Source: JASLDZ01 sp965199975 (GTDB lineage Bacteria > Pseudomonadota > Alphaproteobacteria > Caulobacterales > Caulobacteraceae). Taken from it: 64,000 nucleotides of DNA. The notes beneath the pieces were generated by a model. It was not told the origin of the DNA and searched no databases. It was given only the letters and a program-made list of their open reading frames with translations. The DNA lies in assembly GCA_965199975.1 (NCBI GenBank), contig OZ241340.1, positions 1,426,001 through 1,490,000 of the forward strand, read 5' to 3'. Positions 26,789-38,381 of this stretch are shown here, in pieces; position 1 is the first letter of the stretch; every line of letters begins with the position of its first letter. A program made the position numbers and the translations under genes.

Positions 26789-27661
26789 CTAGCCGCCGGG
26801 CGCCACGGCGAGGTTGTCGATCAGTCGCGTGGCGCCCAGCCAGGCCGCAGCCAGCAGGCGCGCGGGCTTGGCGAGCGGGCCTGGACCGACCGGCGCCAGC
26901 GTCTCGCCGTCGCGCACCTCGAGATAATCGACCTGGCGGAAGCCCATCTTGCCAAGCGCCTCGCGGCCGGTCTCCTCGATCCGGCCCACCGGCGCGCCGT
27001 TAGCCAGGGCGGCGGCCGCCTGCGCCAGCAGCAGATGCAGCCGCGGCGCCAGCATGCGCTCCTCCTCCGAGAGGTAGGCGTTGCGGGAGGACAACGCCAA
27101 GCCGTCGGCGTCGCGCGCGATGGGAGCGCCCAGGATGTCGACCTGCAGGTCGAGGTCGCGCACGAGGCGGCGGACCACCTGCAGCTGCTGCCAGTCCTTC
27201 TCGCCGAAGATCGCGATGTCGGGTCGCGCCTGCAGCAGGAGCTTGCCCACCACCGTCGCCACGCCGGCGAAGTGGCCGGGGCGCGAGCCGCCCTCGAGCG
27301 GTTCCGCCACGCCCGCCACGTCGATGGAGGTGGCGAAGCCGGGCGGATACATGGCCTCGGGCGTGGGTGCGTAGAGCAGGTCACAGCCGGCTTCCTGGAG
27401 CAGGCGCGCATCGTCGGCCTCGGCGCGGGGATAGCGCTCGAAGTCCTCGCCCTCGCCAAACTGGCGGGGGTTGACGAAGATCGAGGCGATCACCCGGTCG
27501 GCCTGCGCCCGCGCCAGCTTGATGAGGCTGGCGTGGCCGGCGTGCAGGGCGCCCATGGTGGGCACGAGCGCCACCGTTGCGCCACGGCTCTCGCGCCAGG
27601 CGGCGCTGTGGGCGCGCAGCGACGCCACCGTGCGCACGGTGGCCATCCGGGTGGGCGTCAT
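26789..27661 (-). CDS. panC: Pantoate--beta-alanine ligase
   Basis: A 290-residue enzyme that makes pantothenate from pantoate, beta-alanine and ATP. The nucleotidyltransferase HIGH-like signature is in VPTMGALHAGHASLIKLAR, followed by SIFVNPRQFGEGEDFERYPR, VVGKLLLQARPDIAIFGEKDWQQLQVVRRL and DGLALSSRNAYLS. The length is typical. The start is set at the ATG reading MTPTRMATVRT; the frame is open for another 37 codons upstream, but that segment is basic and unconserved. It diverges from mipZ. Confidence 0.95.
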   Translation of the reverse strand: MTPTRMATVRTVASLRAHSAAWRESRGATVALVPTMGALHAGHASLIKLARAQADRVIASIFVNPRQFGEGEDFERYPRAEADDARLLQEAGCDLLYAPTPEAMYPPGFATSIDVAGVAEPLEGGSRPGHFAGVATVVGKLLLQARPDIAIFGEKDWQQLQVVRRLVRDLDLQVDILGAPIARDADGLALSSRNAYLSEEERMLAPRLHLLLAQAAAALANGAPVGRIEETGREALGKMGFRQVDYLEVRDGETLAPVGPGPLAKPARLLAAAWLGATRLIDNLAVAPGG

Positions 27662-27798
27662 TCTCGCTCCGCAGGCGGGGACGGGGCGGCCGTTATCGCG
27701 TGGGAGGCGAGCGCGCGTCCAGCGGCGACCGACGCCGCCCACCGGTGTAGACTGGCCTCCTTTGCGCCGCACGAGTCGGCGAGCGGAGGCGTGGGCGC

Positions 27799-28686
27799 AT
27801 GACGGCGCAGGTGATCGTGGTCGGCAACGAGAAGGGCGGCGCGGGCAAGTCCACCGTCGCCATCCACCTGGCCACCGCCTTGCTGCACGCGGGCAAGCGG
27901 GTGGCGCACGTGGACCTGGACCTGCGCCAGCAGTCGATGTCGCGCTTTCTCTCGAACCGCGCCGCCTGGGCCGCCGCCAACGGCGTGCGCGTGCCGATGC
28001 CTGAACCCTCGCCTTTGGACGGGGAGGGCGTGCGCCTCGCCGCCGAGGGGCCGGAGGCGGCGCTGGCCGCCTTCGAAGCGGCTTTCGGCCAGGCGCGGGA
28101 GTGCGCCGAGGTGGTGGTGATCGACACGCCCGGCTCCGACACGCCGGTGAGCCGCGCCGCCCACGCCCGCGCCGACCTCCTGGTCACGCCATTGAACGAC
28201 AGCTTCGTGGACTTCGACATGCTGGGCCATGTGGACCCGGTGACCCTGCAGCTGACCACGCCCTCGCTCTACGCCGAGAGCGTGTGGGAGGCGCGCAAGG
28301 CCAAGATGGTGAGCGAGCGGCGCGCCATGGACTGGCTGGTGCTGCGCAACCGCCTGGCCACCGCCGAGGCGCGCAATCGCAAGCGCCTGGACGAGCGGAT
28401 CGAGGCGCTGGCCAAGAAGGTCGGCTTCCGCATCGGCCCCGGCCTGCGCGACCGGGTGATCTATCGCGAGCTGTTCCCCTTCGGCCTGACCATCGCCGAC
28501 CTCTCGGCCGAGGTGCGCCCGGTGGCGGTGTCGCTGGCGCACGTCGCCGCCCGCCAGGAGCTGCGCGCCATGATGGCCGCCGCCGGGCTGGCCGAGGCCG
28601 CCGCCAGCCTCGCCCGCGCCCCCGATGCGTCGAAGGCGTCGCCGGTCGAGCCGGAACTGCCCCTGGAGAGGGCCGACGCGGCCTGA
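27799..28686 (+). CDS. mipZ: Division-plane positioning ATPase MipZ
   Basis: A 295-residue ParA/MinD-superfamily ATPase that forms bipolar gradients from ParB-parS and keeps FtsZ away from the poles. The deviant Walker A is in VIVVGNEKGGAGKSTVAIHL, then VDLDLRQQSMSRF, VVVIDTPGSD, and a strongly conserved block NDSFVDFDMLGHVDPVTL and RIGPGLRDRVIYRELFPFGLTIADL, which matches Caulobacter MipZ almost residue for residue. The C-terminal 35 residues are unconserved. A small J-domain gene follows at 14 bases. Confidence 0.96.
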   Translation: MTAQVIVVGNEKGGAGKSTVAIHLATALLHAGKRVAHVDLDLRQQSMSRFLSNRAAWAAANGVRVPMPEPSPLDGEGVRLAAEGPEAALAAFEAAFGQARECAEVVVIDTPGSDTPVSRAAHARADLLVTPLNDSFVDFDMLGHVDPVTLQLTTPSLYAESVWEARKAKMVSERRAMDWLVLRNRLATAEARNRKRLDERIEALAKKVGFRIGPGLRDRVIYRELFPFGLTIADLSAEVRPVAVSLAHVAARQELRAMMAAAGLAEAAASLARAPDASKASPVEPELPLERADAA

Positions 28687-28700
28687 TAGGCCGGGCCGCC

Positions 28701-29153
28701 ATGTGGCTGGCCATCCTACTCGTGCTCCTGGGCGCCCTGTGGGGCGTCGGCGGTCCGCGCCGGGCCGGCGAGGCGATCGCGCGCGGCCTGCGCCGCGCTG
28801 CGCCCGGGGCGTGGCGGCCGGGGGCGAGCCTCCTGGCGCTTGTGGCGCTCCTGGCGGCGCTGGTGCTGGCCGTGCGGCTCGACTGGATCCCTGCGCTGAT
28901 CGCCGCCGTCGTGGGCGCGGTGTTGGCGGCGAGCGCCCGACGGCGCGGCCGCCCGGCGCGGCCGCCGCCGGCGGCGGCCGTGGGCATGAGCCGGCGCGAG
29001 GCCGCCTCGCTCCTGGGAGTCGCCGAAACCGCGGGCCGCGAGGAGGTGCTGGGCGCCTACGCCCGGCTCATGCGCCGCGCTCATCCCGACATGGGGGGAA
29101 CGACGGGTCTCGCCGCTCAGATCAATCTCGCGAGGGCGGTGATGCTTTCGTGA
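28701..29153 (+). CDS. Membrane-anchored J-domain protein
   Basis: A 150-residue protein with an N-terminal hydrophobic segment (MWLAILLVLLGALWGVGG) and one to two further spans near residues 45-82. A C-terminal truncated J-domain follows: SRREAASLLGVAETAGREEVLGAYARLMRRAHPDMGGTTGLAAQINLARAVML. The HPD tripeptide is present. This layout is that of small DjlA-like/TIM14-like alphaproteobacterial proteins that stimulate DnaK at the membrane. It is 14 bases after mipZ and probably co-transcribed with it. The partner is unknown. Confidence 0.85.
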   Translation: MWLAILLVLLGALWGVGGPRRAGEAIARGLRRAAPGAWRPGASLLALVALLAALVLAVRLDWIPALIAAVVGAVLAASARRRGRPARPPPAAAVGMSRREAASLLGVAETAGREEVLGAYARLMRRAHPDMGGTTGLAAQINLARAVMLS

Positions 29154-29181
29154 GCGACTTCGGTCGCTTGCGTGGAGAAGC

Positions 29182-30795
29182 TCAGGCCTCGTCGTAGGCG
29201 CGGCAGGCGCGTGCGTGCGGGTGCTCGCGGCAAGCAGAGCTCACCGCCACGCGGGTCTTCTCCAGCTTGACCTTGCCGTGTCGCGAGGTTGTGTCGGCGA
29301 CATCCGCATGGCGGTGGCGACGCGAAGAGGCGGTGGTGGCGACCTGCGGCGTGCGATGCCGCTCGCGGCCGGGGTGGTGCTCGGCCTTGGCCACCTGCGT
29401 AGCCTCGGAGCGGCAAGCGTGGGCATGGCGTCCGTGTCTTGCGGCGCATGTGCTACGCGCGGCCGCCACCTCGGTGCGGGCTGCCTTCTGCGCCGTGGCG
29501 TGACAGGTGCGCGCCTGGCGACCGTGCTTGCCGGCGCACGCGTCGCGGGCGCCGGCGGCGATCTCGACGGCCTCGCTGCGCTGGCAGGCGCGCGCCTGCC
29601 GGCCGTGCTTGCGCGCGCAGGGGTCGGCTGAGGCGACCAGCGTCCCGTTGCGCTCGGCGTGGTGAAAGGCGGCGCGGCAGCGGCGCAGCGCCCGCCCGCG
29701 GTCGTGGCGGCAATCGTCGGTGACGGCGACCCGGCTCGGCTCGGCTCGGGCGGGCTCCGCGCGGCGGCCCTTGGACGTGGCCGCCCGCACTGGGGCGTAG
29801 GCGGCAGCGGCGGCGGGGACGGTGCGCGCGACCATGGCGATCTGCGGGTCCTGCGCCGAGCCCATCTCCGTCAGCGGGCGGCTGAGCGGCCCGATGGCGT
29901 CGTTCGGCGTGTCCATCAGCGAGGCCACGTTGATCTGCTGGCCGTGCGCGCGGCGGTCTAGCACGGTGAAGCCCGCGTCCATGAGGTCGGCCACGTTCTC
30001 GTCACGCGCGGCCGTGGAGCTGGCGCCCAGCACCACAGCCACCAGCCGCCGCCCGCCGCGCATGGCCGAGGCCACCAGGTTGTGGCCTGCCGCGTTGGTG
30101 AAGCCCGTCTTCAGCCCATCCACATTGGGGATCTTCTTGAGGAAGCTGTGCGGATTGCCGACGAAGTGGCCCTGCCAGGTCATCGAGGGCTGGTCGAAGA
30201 AGCTGTAGTACTGCGGGTAGTCGCGCATCACCGCGCGCGCCAGGATGGCGATGTCGCGGGCGTTGGAGACCTGGCGGTTGTCGGGCAGACCGTTGGCGTT
30301 GACGTAGCGCGTGCCGCTCATGCCCAACTCCTGCGCGCGCAGCGTCATCAGCTGGGCGAAGTGGGCCTCGGTGCCGCCGACCTTCTCGGCCAGCGCCACC
30401 GCCGCGTCGTTGGCCGACTTCACCGTCAGCCCCAGGATCGCCTGGCGCACGGTGATCGAATCGCCCGCCGGCACGCCGAGCTTGGAGGGCGCCTGATGGG
30501 AGGCCCACGTGGAGAAGGGCACTGGATCGTCCATGTGCAGCCGCCCGGTCGCGAGCGCCTCGAACGTCAGGTAGAGCGTCATCACCTTGGTGATCGAGGC
30601 GGGGAAGCGCGTCTCGCCGGCCTTGCGTTGGTAGAGCACCTCGCCCGTGTTGGCGTCGACCACGATGGCGGCATACTTCGGCTGCTGCATCACCTGCGAG
30701 TAGGCCTGCGCCGGCGCCGCGCCGGCGAGCGAGGCGCCCAGCGCGGCGGCGCTCAGTGCGAGAGCGGAAAACAGGTGGCGCCCGGGCAGCGGCAT
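29182..30795 (-). CDS. D-alanyl-D-alanine carboxypeptidase with C-x10-C repeat tail
   Basis: A 537-residue periplasmic low-molecular-weight penicillin-binding protein (S11). A signal peptide (HLFSALALSAAALGASLAGAAPAQA) precedes the catalytic domain with SITK (S67-K70), SAN (127-129) and KTG (229-231), and the DacA-like NVDGLKTGFTNAAGHNL. From residue 340 on there is no normal domain. The tail is basic and carries four C-x10-C units starting at C362, C393, C420 and C450, the last three of the form C(A)xKHGRxAxxC, and a final C-x8-C at C522. It is transcribed towards the J-domain gene. The ATG at MPLPGRH is chosen because it opens the signal peptide. Confidence 0.9.
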   Translation of the reverse strand: MPLPGRHLFSALALSAAALGASLAGAAPAQAYSQVMQQPKYAAIVVDANTGEVLYQRKAGETRFPASITKVMTLYLTFEALATGRLHMDDPVPFSTWASHQAPSKLGVPAGDSITVRQAILGLTVKSANDAAVALAEKVGGTEAHFAQLMTLRAQELGMSGTRYVNANGLPDNRQVSNARDIAILARAVMRDYPQYYSFFDQPSMTWQGHFVGNPHSFLKKIPNVDGLKTGFTNAAGHNLVASAMRGGRRLVAVVLGASSTAARDENVADLMDAGFTVLDRRAHGQQINVASLMDTPNDAIGPLSRPLTEMGSAQDPQIAMVARTVPAAAAAYAPVRAATSKGRRAEPARAEPSRVAVTDDCRHDRGRALRRCRAAFHHAERNGTLVASADPCARKHGRQARACQRSEAVEIAAGARDACAGKHGRQARTCHATAQKAARTEVAAARSTCAARHGRHAHACRSEATQVAKAEHHPGRERHRTPQVATTASSRRHRHADVADTTSRHGKVKLEKTRVAVSSACREHPHARACRAYDEA

Positions 30796-31053
30796 GAGGA
30801 AGCGTCCGTGCTGGTCGCGCGACTCGAACAGGTGCGCGTCGCGTCTGGAACTGAAGGGTGCCTTATCGGCTGTGACTTTAAAGTAAACAGATCGTTGGCG
30901 CACCGCGGCGACCGGTCGCCGCCACAGGCACGCTGCGCTGCACAAACATTTCATGCTGCACCGCAACCAAATTCTTGACGCCCGCGTTGGAAAGGTGCAC
31001 ATCCGCGCGCATCGCGGGGTTCGCGCCCGCCTCGATCCAAAGGAGCTTTTCCC

Positions 31054-31581
31054 ATGGCCGACGACGCCACCGCCACCATGAACACCGCCGCCGACGCCGT
31101 ACGGGATACGGCGCAGACCACCGCCGATAGCGCCCAGCGCACCTTCGCCGCTGGCCAGCAGGCCTTCCAGCAAGGCGTCGAGAAGGCCGCCTCCACATCC
31201 AACGCGGCTGTGAAGGATGCCGCCGACCGGTCGCTGTCGGCGCTGAACGAGCTGAACACCCAAGGCAAGCGTAACCTCGAGGCCATGATCGCATCGGTCA
31301 CCGCCGCCACCCGCGGCGTCGAGGCGCTTGGCGCGCAGGCGATGGGCTACGCCAAGACCTCGGTGGAAACCCAGGTCGACGCGGCTCGCCAGATGTCGGG
31401 CGCGCGCTCCATGCAGGAGATCGTCGAGATGCAGACCACCTTCGCCAAGACGGCGATGGAAGGCTACATGGCTCAGATGAACAAGGCTTCCGAGATCGTC
31501 TCGGCCGCCGTCAAGGACGCCATGCAGCCGCTCAGCGAGCGCGCCGCGGCGATGACCGAAGCGGTGCAGTCGCAGCGCTGA
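31054..31581 (+). CDS. Phasin family protein
   Basis: A 175-residue, almost wholly helical protein with the phasin-2 pattern: FAAGQQAFQQGVEKAASTSNAAVKDA, then NLEAMIASVTAATRGVEALGAQAMGYAKTSVE, and SMQEIVEMQTTFAKTAMEGYMAQMNKASEIVSAAVKDAMQPL. Phasins coat polyhydroxyalkanoate granules. A strong AAAGGAGC ribosome-binding site lies before the ATG, and a good terminator follows, so it is a single well-expressed gene. It diverges from the carboxypeptidase gene. Confidence 0.93.
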   Translation: MADDATATMNTAADAVRDTAQTTADSAQRTFAAGQQAFQQGVEKAASTSNAAVKDAADRSLSALNELNTQGKRNLEAMIASVTAATRGVEALGAQAMGYAKTSVETQVDAARQMSGARSMQEIVEMQTTFAKTAMEGYMAQMNKASEIVSAAVKDAMQPLSERAAAMTEAVQSQR

Positions 31582-31610
31582 TCGCTGCACGCTACGTCGA
31601 GTGACGATGA

Positions 31611-31640
31611 GGCCCGGAGCGCCCGCTCCGGGCCTTTTTC
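31611..31640 (+). terminator. Rho-independent terminator of the phasin gene
   Basis: GGCCCGGAGCG pairs with CGCTCCGGGCC around a tight loop, followed by TTTTTC. This is the clearest intrinsic terminator in the window. Confidence 0.9.
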
Positions 31641-32275
31641 GTGCGCGCTTGTCAACGCCTTCGCGCCTCATCGTCCAAGTTTCCCCCGCGACTTCCGGCA
31701 TCCGGAAGCGGAGATCTGCGAGGGACCGAGCCACCTTCCGCGCAATACGCTTGGATCCGGATCCCGCCATTCGCCGGGAAACTCACAAGAAGGCGGGATC
31801 GGGCTGTCAAGAACCTGGCGCACGCGGGCGCGCCCGCACGGTGGTGGGCCACACGAAGCCGGGAGGTGAGGAGTTTCGGCTCCCGACGCTTACGCTCCGC
31901 GATGCCTGTTCTTCCTGGGGCGTTGGAAGAGGGCGTTGTCCGCCCGGCTTCGCCCAAGGGGCGCCCTGCGTCCCCCACCCCTCCGGTCAGCCGCCGCGCG
32001 CAGGGCGGGTCAAAGCCGTAGGGCGGAGCCGAGGGCGGAGCGTGCCTTGAAGCGATCGAACACGGCCGCGGCTCCCGTGTGTCCGCGAGAACGCCGCAAA
32101 CGCCGCCCTCCACCTGGGCGCCGCCGCCCTAATTCGCGCCGGATGCGCGGCGTATTCCGCCACGTCGGCTGTCAAGGCCTTTCCAGGACTCGCGATCGGC
32201 ATATCTAACCGCCCGTGCGCAGGGCTTCGGCCCCTGCCGCTCACGTTGGATGTAGGACCAGGGCCAGAGCGAGCG
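31641..32275. repeat. Intergenic repeat locus 2: single hairpin unit upstream of clpS
   Basis: This gap of about 630 bases between the phasin terminator and clpS holds one forward copy of the dispersed unit. H1 spans 31,962-32,007 (CGCCCTGCG to CGCAGGGCG) and H2 32,010-32,050 (TCAAAGCC to GTGCCTTGA). After H2 the text continues as in locus 1 (GCGAT/CCGAGCACGG, then GGCAGCTCCC-like). The left part, 31,650-31,950, shows no gene. The clpS promoter must lie right of the unit, in about 32,100-32,270. Frames crossing the region are not conserved between copies. Confidence 0.75.
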
Positions 32276-32608
32276 ATGCCGGTACGCAGGGCGGACGAAC
32301 AGGAGCGGGGGGGCGACATCGGCTCGGTGGTCACCGAGGTGAAGCCCAAGCTCGCCAAGCCCTCGCTGTACCGGGTGCTGATCCTCAACGACGACTATAC
32401 GCCGATGGAATTCGTGGTCTTCGTGCTCGAACGCGTCTTCAATAAGACGCGCGAGGAGGCCACGCGCATCATGCTTCACGTGCACCAGCACGGGGTGGGC
32501 GTGTGCGGCCTGTTCACCTATGAGGTGGCCGAGACCAAGGTCGCCACGGTGGTCGACACCGCCCGCAGACACCAGCACCCCCTGCAATGCACCATGGAAA
32601 AGGATTGA
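32276..32608 (+). CDS. clpS: ATP-dependent Clp protease adaptor ClpS
   Basis: A 110-residue adaptor that brings N-degron substrates to ClpAP. The binding-pocket segment LYRVLILNDDYTPMEFVVFVLERVF is canonical, followed by TREEATRIMLHVHQHGVGVCGLFTYEVAETK. The ATG at 32,276 is preferred over a TTG 30 bases upstream. The clpA start follows 10 bases after the stop with an AGGAGG box between, so the two form an operon. Confidence 0.96.
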   Translation: MPVRRADEQERGGDIGSVVTEVKPKLAKPSLYRVLILNDDYTPMEFVVFVLERVFNKTREEATRIMLHVHQHGVGVCGLFTYEVAETKVATVVDTARRHQHPLQCTMEKD

Positions 32609-32618
32609 GGAGGCGCCC

Positions 32619-34985
<2,367 letters not shown>

Positions 34986-35010
34986 GGCGTCTGCGGTCCG
35001 GAGCTAGCAA

Positions 35011-35046
35011 AGCGCCGGGCGCGGCGACGCGGCCGGCGCTTCTTGT
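35011..35046 (+). terminator. Probable terminator after clpA
   Basis: AGCGCCGG (35,011-35,018) pairs with CCGGCGCT (35,033-35,040), followed by TCTTGTCT. The stem is strong but the U tract is imperfect. Confidence 0.5.
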
Positions 35047-35086
35047 CTACGAGTTCGGGGTGGCGCCCCTGCGCCAGCTCCTCACC

Positions 35087-35245
35087 TCAGCGGTAGAAGC
35101 ACAGCCGGTGATGGGGACGCATCTCGCAGACGCGATGACGGTGATGGTGGCCCCGATCCCGGTCATGATCGTGGTCCCTAGCCATCGCCGGGGCGCCGGC
35201 GAGGAGGGCGGATGCGGCGATGGCGCCAACGAGGATGGCCTTCAT
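35087..35245 (-). CDS. Small exported His-rich protein, 52 residues
   Basis: A short gene whose product has a textbook signal peptide (MKAILVGAIAASALLAGAPAMA). The mature chain of about 30 residues is RDHDHDRDRGHHHRHR, then VCEMRPHHRLCFYR: nine histidines, several Asp/Arg alternations and two cysteines nine residues apart. A GGGAGA box lies about seven bases before the ATG. No named family is recognised; the composition suggests periplasmic metal binding, but that is inference. It sits between clpA and hemB, convergent with clpA and 98 bases left of nothing but intergenic DNA. Confidence 0.72.
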   Translation of the reverse strand: MKAILVGAIAASALLAGAPAMARDHDHDRDRGHHHRHRVCEMRPHHRLCFYR

Positions 35246-35343
35246 GGGTGGTCTCCCTTGTAGAGATGTCCCCGTACTACGGCGAAGCCGGCCTGATCTG
35301 ACAGGGCGGGCGTGAAGGCTGGCGCCGCGTCGCGTTTGCGCAG

Positions 35344-36350
<1,007 letters not shown>

Positions 36351-36354
<4 letters not shown>

Positions 36355-36818
36355 CGCACGCGTCGTAGGCCCACCTCTCGGCCGCGGACAAGGCGCACGG
36401 CGCCGAAGCCGACGCCCACCAGCGTGCCTACGAAGGCGGCGAGGAAGAGGAGGGCCCCGAGCACCGCGGCCAACACGCCGCTCCCGACCTCGCCGCCCGA
36501 GGGCGTGTCGCCGTCGAAGTAGGGGCCGACGATGAACACCGCGCCCGAGACCACCAGCGCCGCGCCGATCCCCACCGCCAGGCCGGCGAGGTCGGCCACC
36601 CACAGCTGGTAGCGGAAGTGAGCGCGGGCGACCGGGTCGGGCGACTTGCGGTGGGTGAAGGCGATCAGCCAGGCGACGAGGCCGGTGATCCACACGGTGA
36701 AGAGGCTGGCGCCGATCAACGCATAGCCGACGCCCGCGAGCGTGCGGTCGACGCCGGCCTCTAGCGCGGTCGCGGGAGGGTGAGGGGGCTCGGCGCGGTG
36801 GCGAAGGAGGTTGGGCAT
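36351..36818 (-). CDS. Small membrane protein, DUF4870-like
   Basis: A 155-residue protein with a polar 25-residue N-terminus and three predicted membrane spans (near residues 27-52, 72-95 and 113-140). TLAGVGYALIGASLFTVWITGLVAWLIAF, HRKSPDPVARAHFRYQLW and the final basic RLVRGREVGLRRVR fit DUF4870/Tic20-like small membrane proteins of alphaproteobacteria. The function is unknown. It overlaps the hemB start by 4 bases, so the two are in one transcript. ATG 36,818 is chosen; the open frame further upstream runs into the repeat locus. Confidence 0.75.
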
Positions 36819-37443
36819 GGGGGCTGGAGCGCGAGCGCTTTCGAGGAGGTTCCGCGTAGGAGCCGCCGCGCCTTTCCGGTGTGTGATCGGCGCCGTGGGA
36901 GCTGCCGCCGTGATCGGTCGCATCAAGGCACGCCTTCGGCTCTTCGGCCTTGACCCGCCCTGCGCGCGGCGGCCCCCTGAGGGGGTCGGGACGCAGGGCG
37001 CCCCTGTAGGTTTTCGACTTGGCCTGCGGCCCGCGTCGAACACCGGGCTGCATGGCTGCCGCAGTTCGCGAGCGGGTGGAGGTGCAGTACGCACCCGTTC
37101 ACCGCTTGAAAGCGTGAGCCGGCGGAATGCCGCCGGCGGGATGCGAGACGCAAGGCTTACCGCTTGAACGCAGGTTGCCATGCCGAACCCCGGCGGTCAC
37201 GTGCTCAGTGTTCGGCGCGCTGCAGGCCAAGTCGAAAAACCGCCGGGACGCTCAGCGTCCCGACATTCACCGGTCAGCCGTCGCAGCGGAGGGCGGGTCA
37301 AGGCCGAAGAGCCGGAGGCGTGCCTTGAGGCGACCGAGCACGGCGGCCCTGCGCGTCAGCGCAGCGACTGGCCGACCGCCAGTCTCACGTCGGCTTGGCC
37401 CGCCTACACCGCCTTACGCGGCGTCGGCGCGAGGGCTCCGCTC
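36819..37443. repeat. Intergenic repeat locus 3: inverted pair of hairpin units
   Basis: A gap of about 620 bases between the divergent-facing ends of the hemB operon promoter side and the DMT exporter's stop. The reverse unit has H2 at 36,923-36,953 (TCAAGGCACG to GCCTTGA) and H1 at 36,956-37,000 (CGCCCTGCG to CGCAGGGCG). The forward unit has a compact hairpin GGGACGCTCAGCGTCCC at 37,245-37,261 in place of H1, and H2 at 37,298-37,328. The two units share flanks such as GGCCTGC...GTCGAA and GGCCAAGTCGAAA. No gene is seen. The hemB-operon promoter should be within the first 100 bases. Confidence 0.8.
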
Positions 37444-38301
37444 TCATCCCCGCCGCCGCTCCCCCAGGACCGTCACCACGCTGCCGACCACGATCAGCAC
37501 GCCGCCTACGACCAGCGCCGACGTCAGCGCGTCGTGGAACACTCCCACGCCTAGCGCCGAGCCCACCACCGGCTCGATGTTGACGAAGACCCCGGCGGCG
37601 GTCGACGGCACGCGCGCCGCGCCCAGCTGCCAGGCCACCGTCGCGAGCGAGGTGCACAAGAGGCCCGTGCCCAGCACGCCCGCCCACGCCTTGGGCGAGA
37701 GATGCAGCGTGGGCAGGCCGTGCAGCGGCAGCACCACCAGCGCCAGGAAGATGGTGGAGGTCACGATCATGGCGCAGGGCCCGGCCAGCGGGTCGGCGGT
37801 GGGGCGTATGCGCTTCAGCACCAGAAGCCAGACCACATAGGCCAGCATCGAGGCGGCCAGGAGGGCGATGCCGAGCGGGCTTCCCGCCGCGCCCGGCCGC
37901 GCCGCGATCAGCACTGCGCCGCAGGTGGCCGCCGCCACGCCCGCCCAGCCGAGCCGGCTCACCCGCTCGCCCACCAGGGGCGCGACGAAGGCGACCAGCA
38001 CCGGCAGCACGCCCACCATCAGCGCGGCCAGCGTCACGCTGGTGCGCGCCAGCCCCTCGAACTGCACCACGAAGGCCGGGCCGTAGATGGCGCCGGCCAC
38101 CCACGTCCACGGGTCGTGGAAGGCGGCGCGGTTGGCGCGCGATCGCAGCGCCAGCGGCAGGCAGACGAGGCAGGCGGCCAGGAAGCGCAGCAGCATCAGC
38201 GGCGCCGGCGCGATCTCGGGCAGGGCCAGCTCGGCCAGGGGGAAGCCCAGTCCCCAGGCGACGCCCGCCACGAGCAGGAGGAGATAGGGCCACGACCGCA
38301 T
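37444..38301 (-). CDS. EamA/DMT-family transporter
   Basis: A 285-residue inner-membrane protein with ten predicted spans arranged as two EamA repeats, e.g. YLLLLVAGVAWGLGFPLAELAL and GLLCTSLATVAWQLGAARVPSTAAGVFVNIEPVVGSALGV. Members export amino acids, nucleosides or other small metabolites; the substrate is unknown. ATG 38,301 is chosen because the first span then begins at residue 3. It diverges from rnr with 80 bases between. Confidence 0.9.
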   Translation of the reverse strand: MRSWPYLLLLVAGVAWGLGFPLAELALPEIAPAPLMLLRFLAACLVCLPLALRSRANRAAFHDPWTWVAGAIYGPAFVVQFEGLARTSVTLAALMVGVLPVLVAFVAPLVGERVSRLGWAGVAAATCGAVLIAARPGAAGSPLGIALLAASMLAYVVWLLVLKRIRPTADPLAGPCAMIVTSTIFLALVVLPLHGLPTLHLSPKAWAGVLGTGLLCTSLATVAWQLGAARVPSTAAGVFVNIEPVVGSALGVGVFHDALTSALVVGGVLIVVGSVVTVLGERRRG

Positions 38302-38381
38302 GCGCCGCCGCCTCGCCCGCTTCGGGGCCGCGCACAACCCGTGTCCTGCGCCGCCGCCGATTCGCGCCTATCTTCAGCGCC

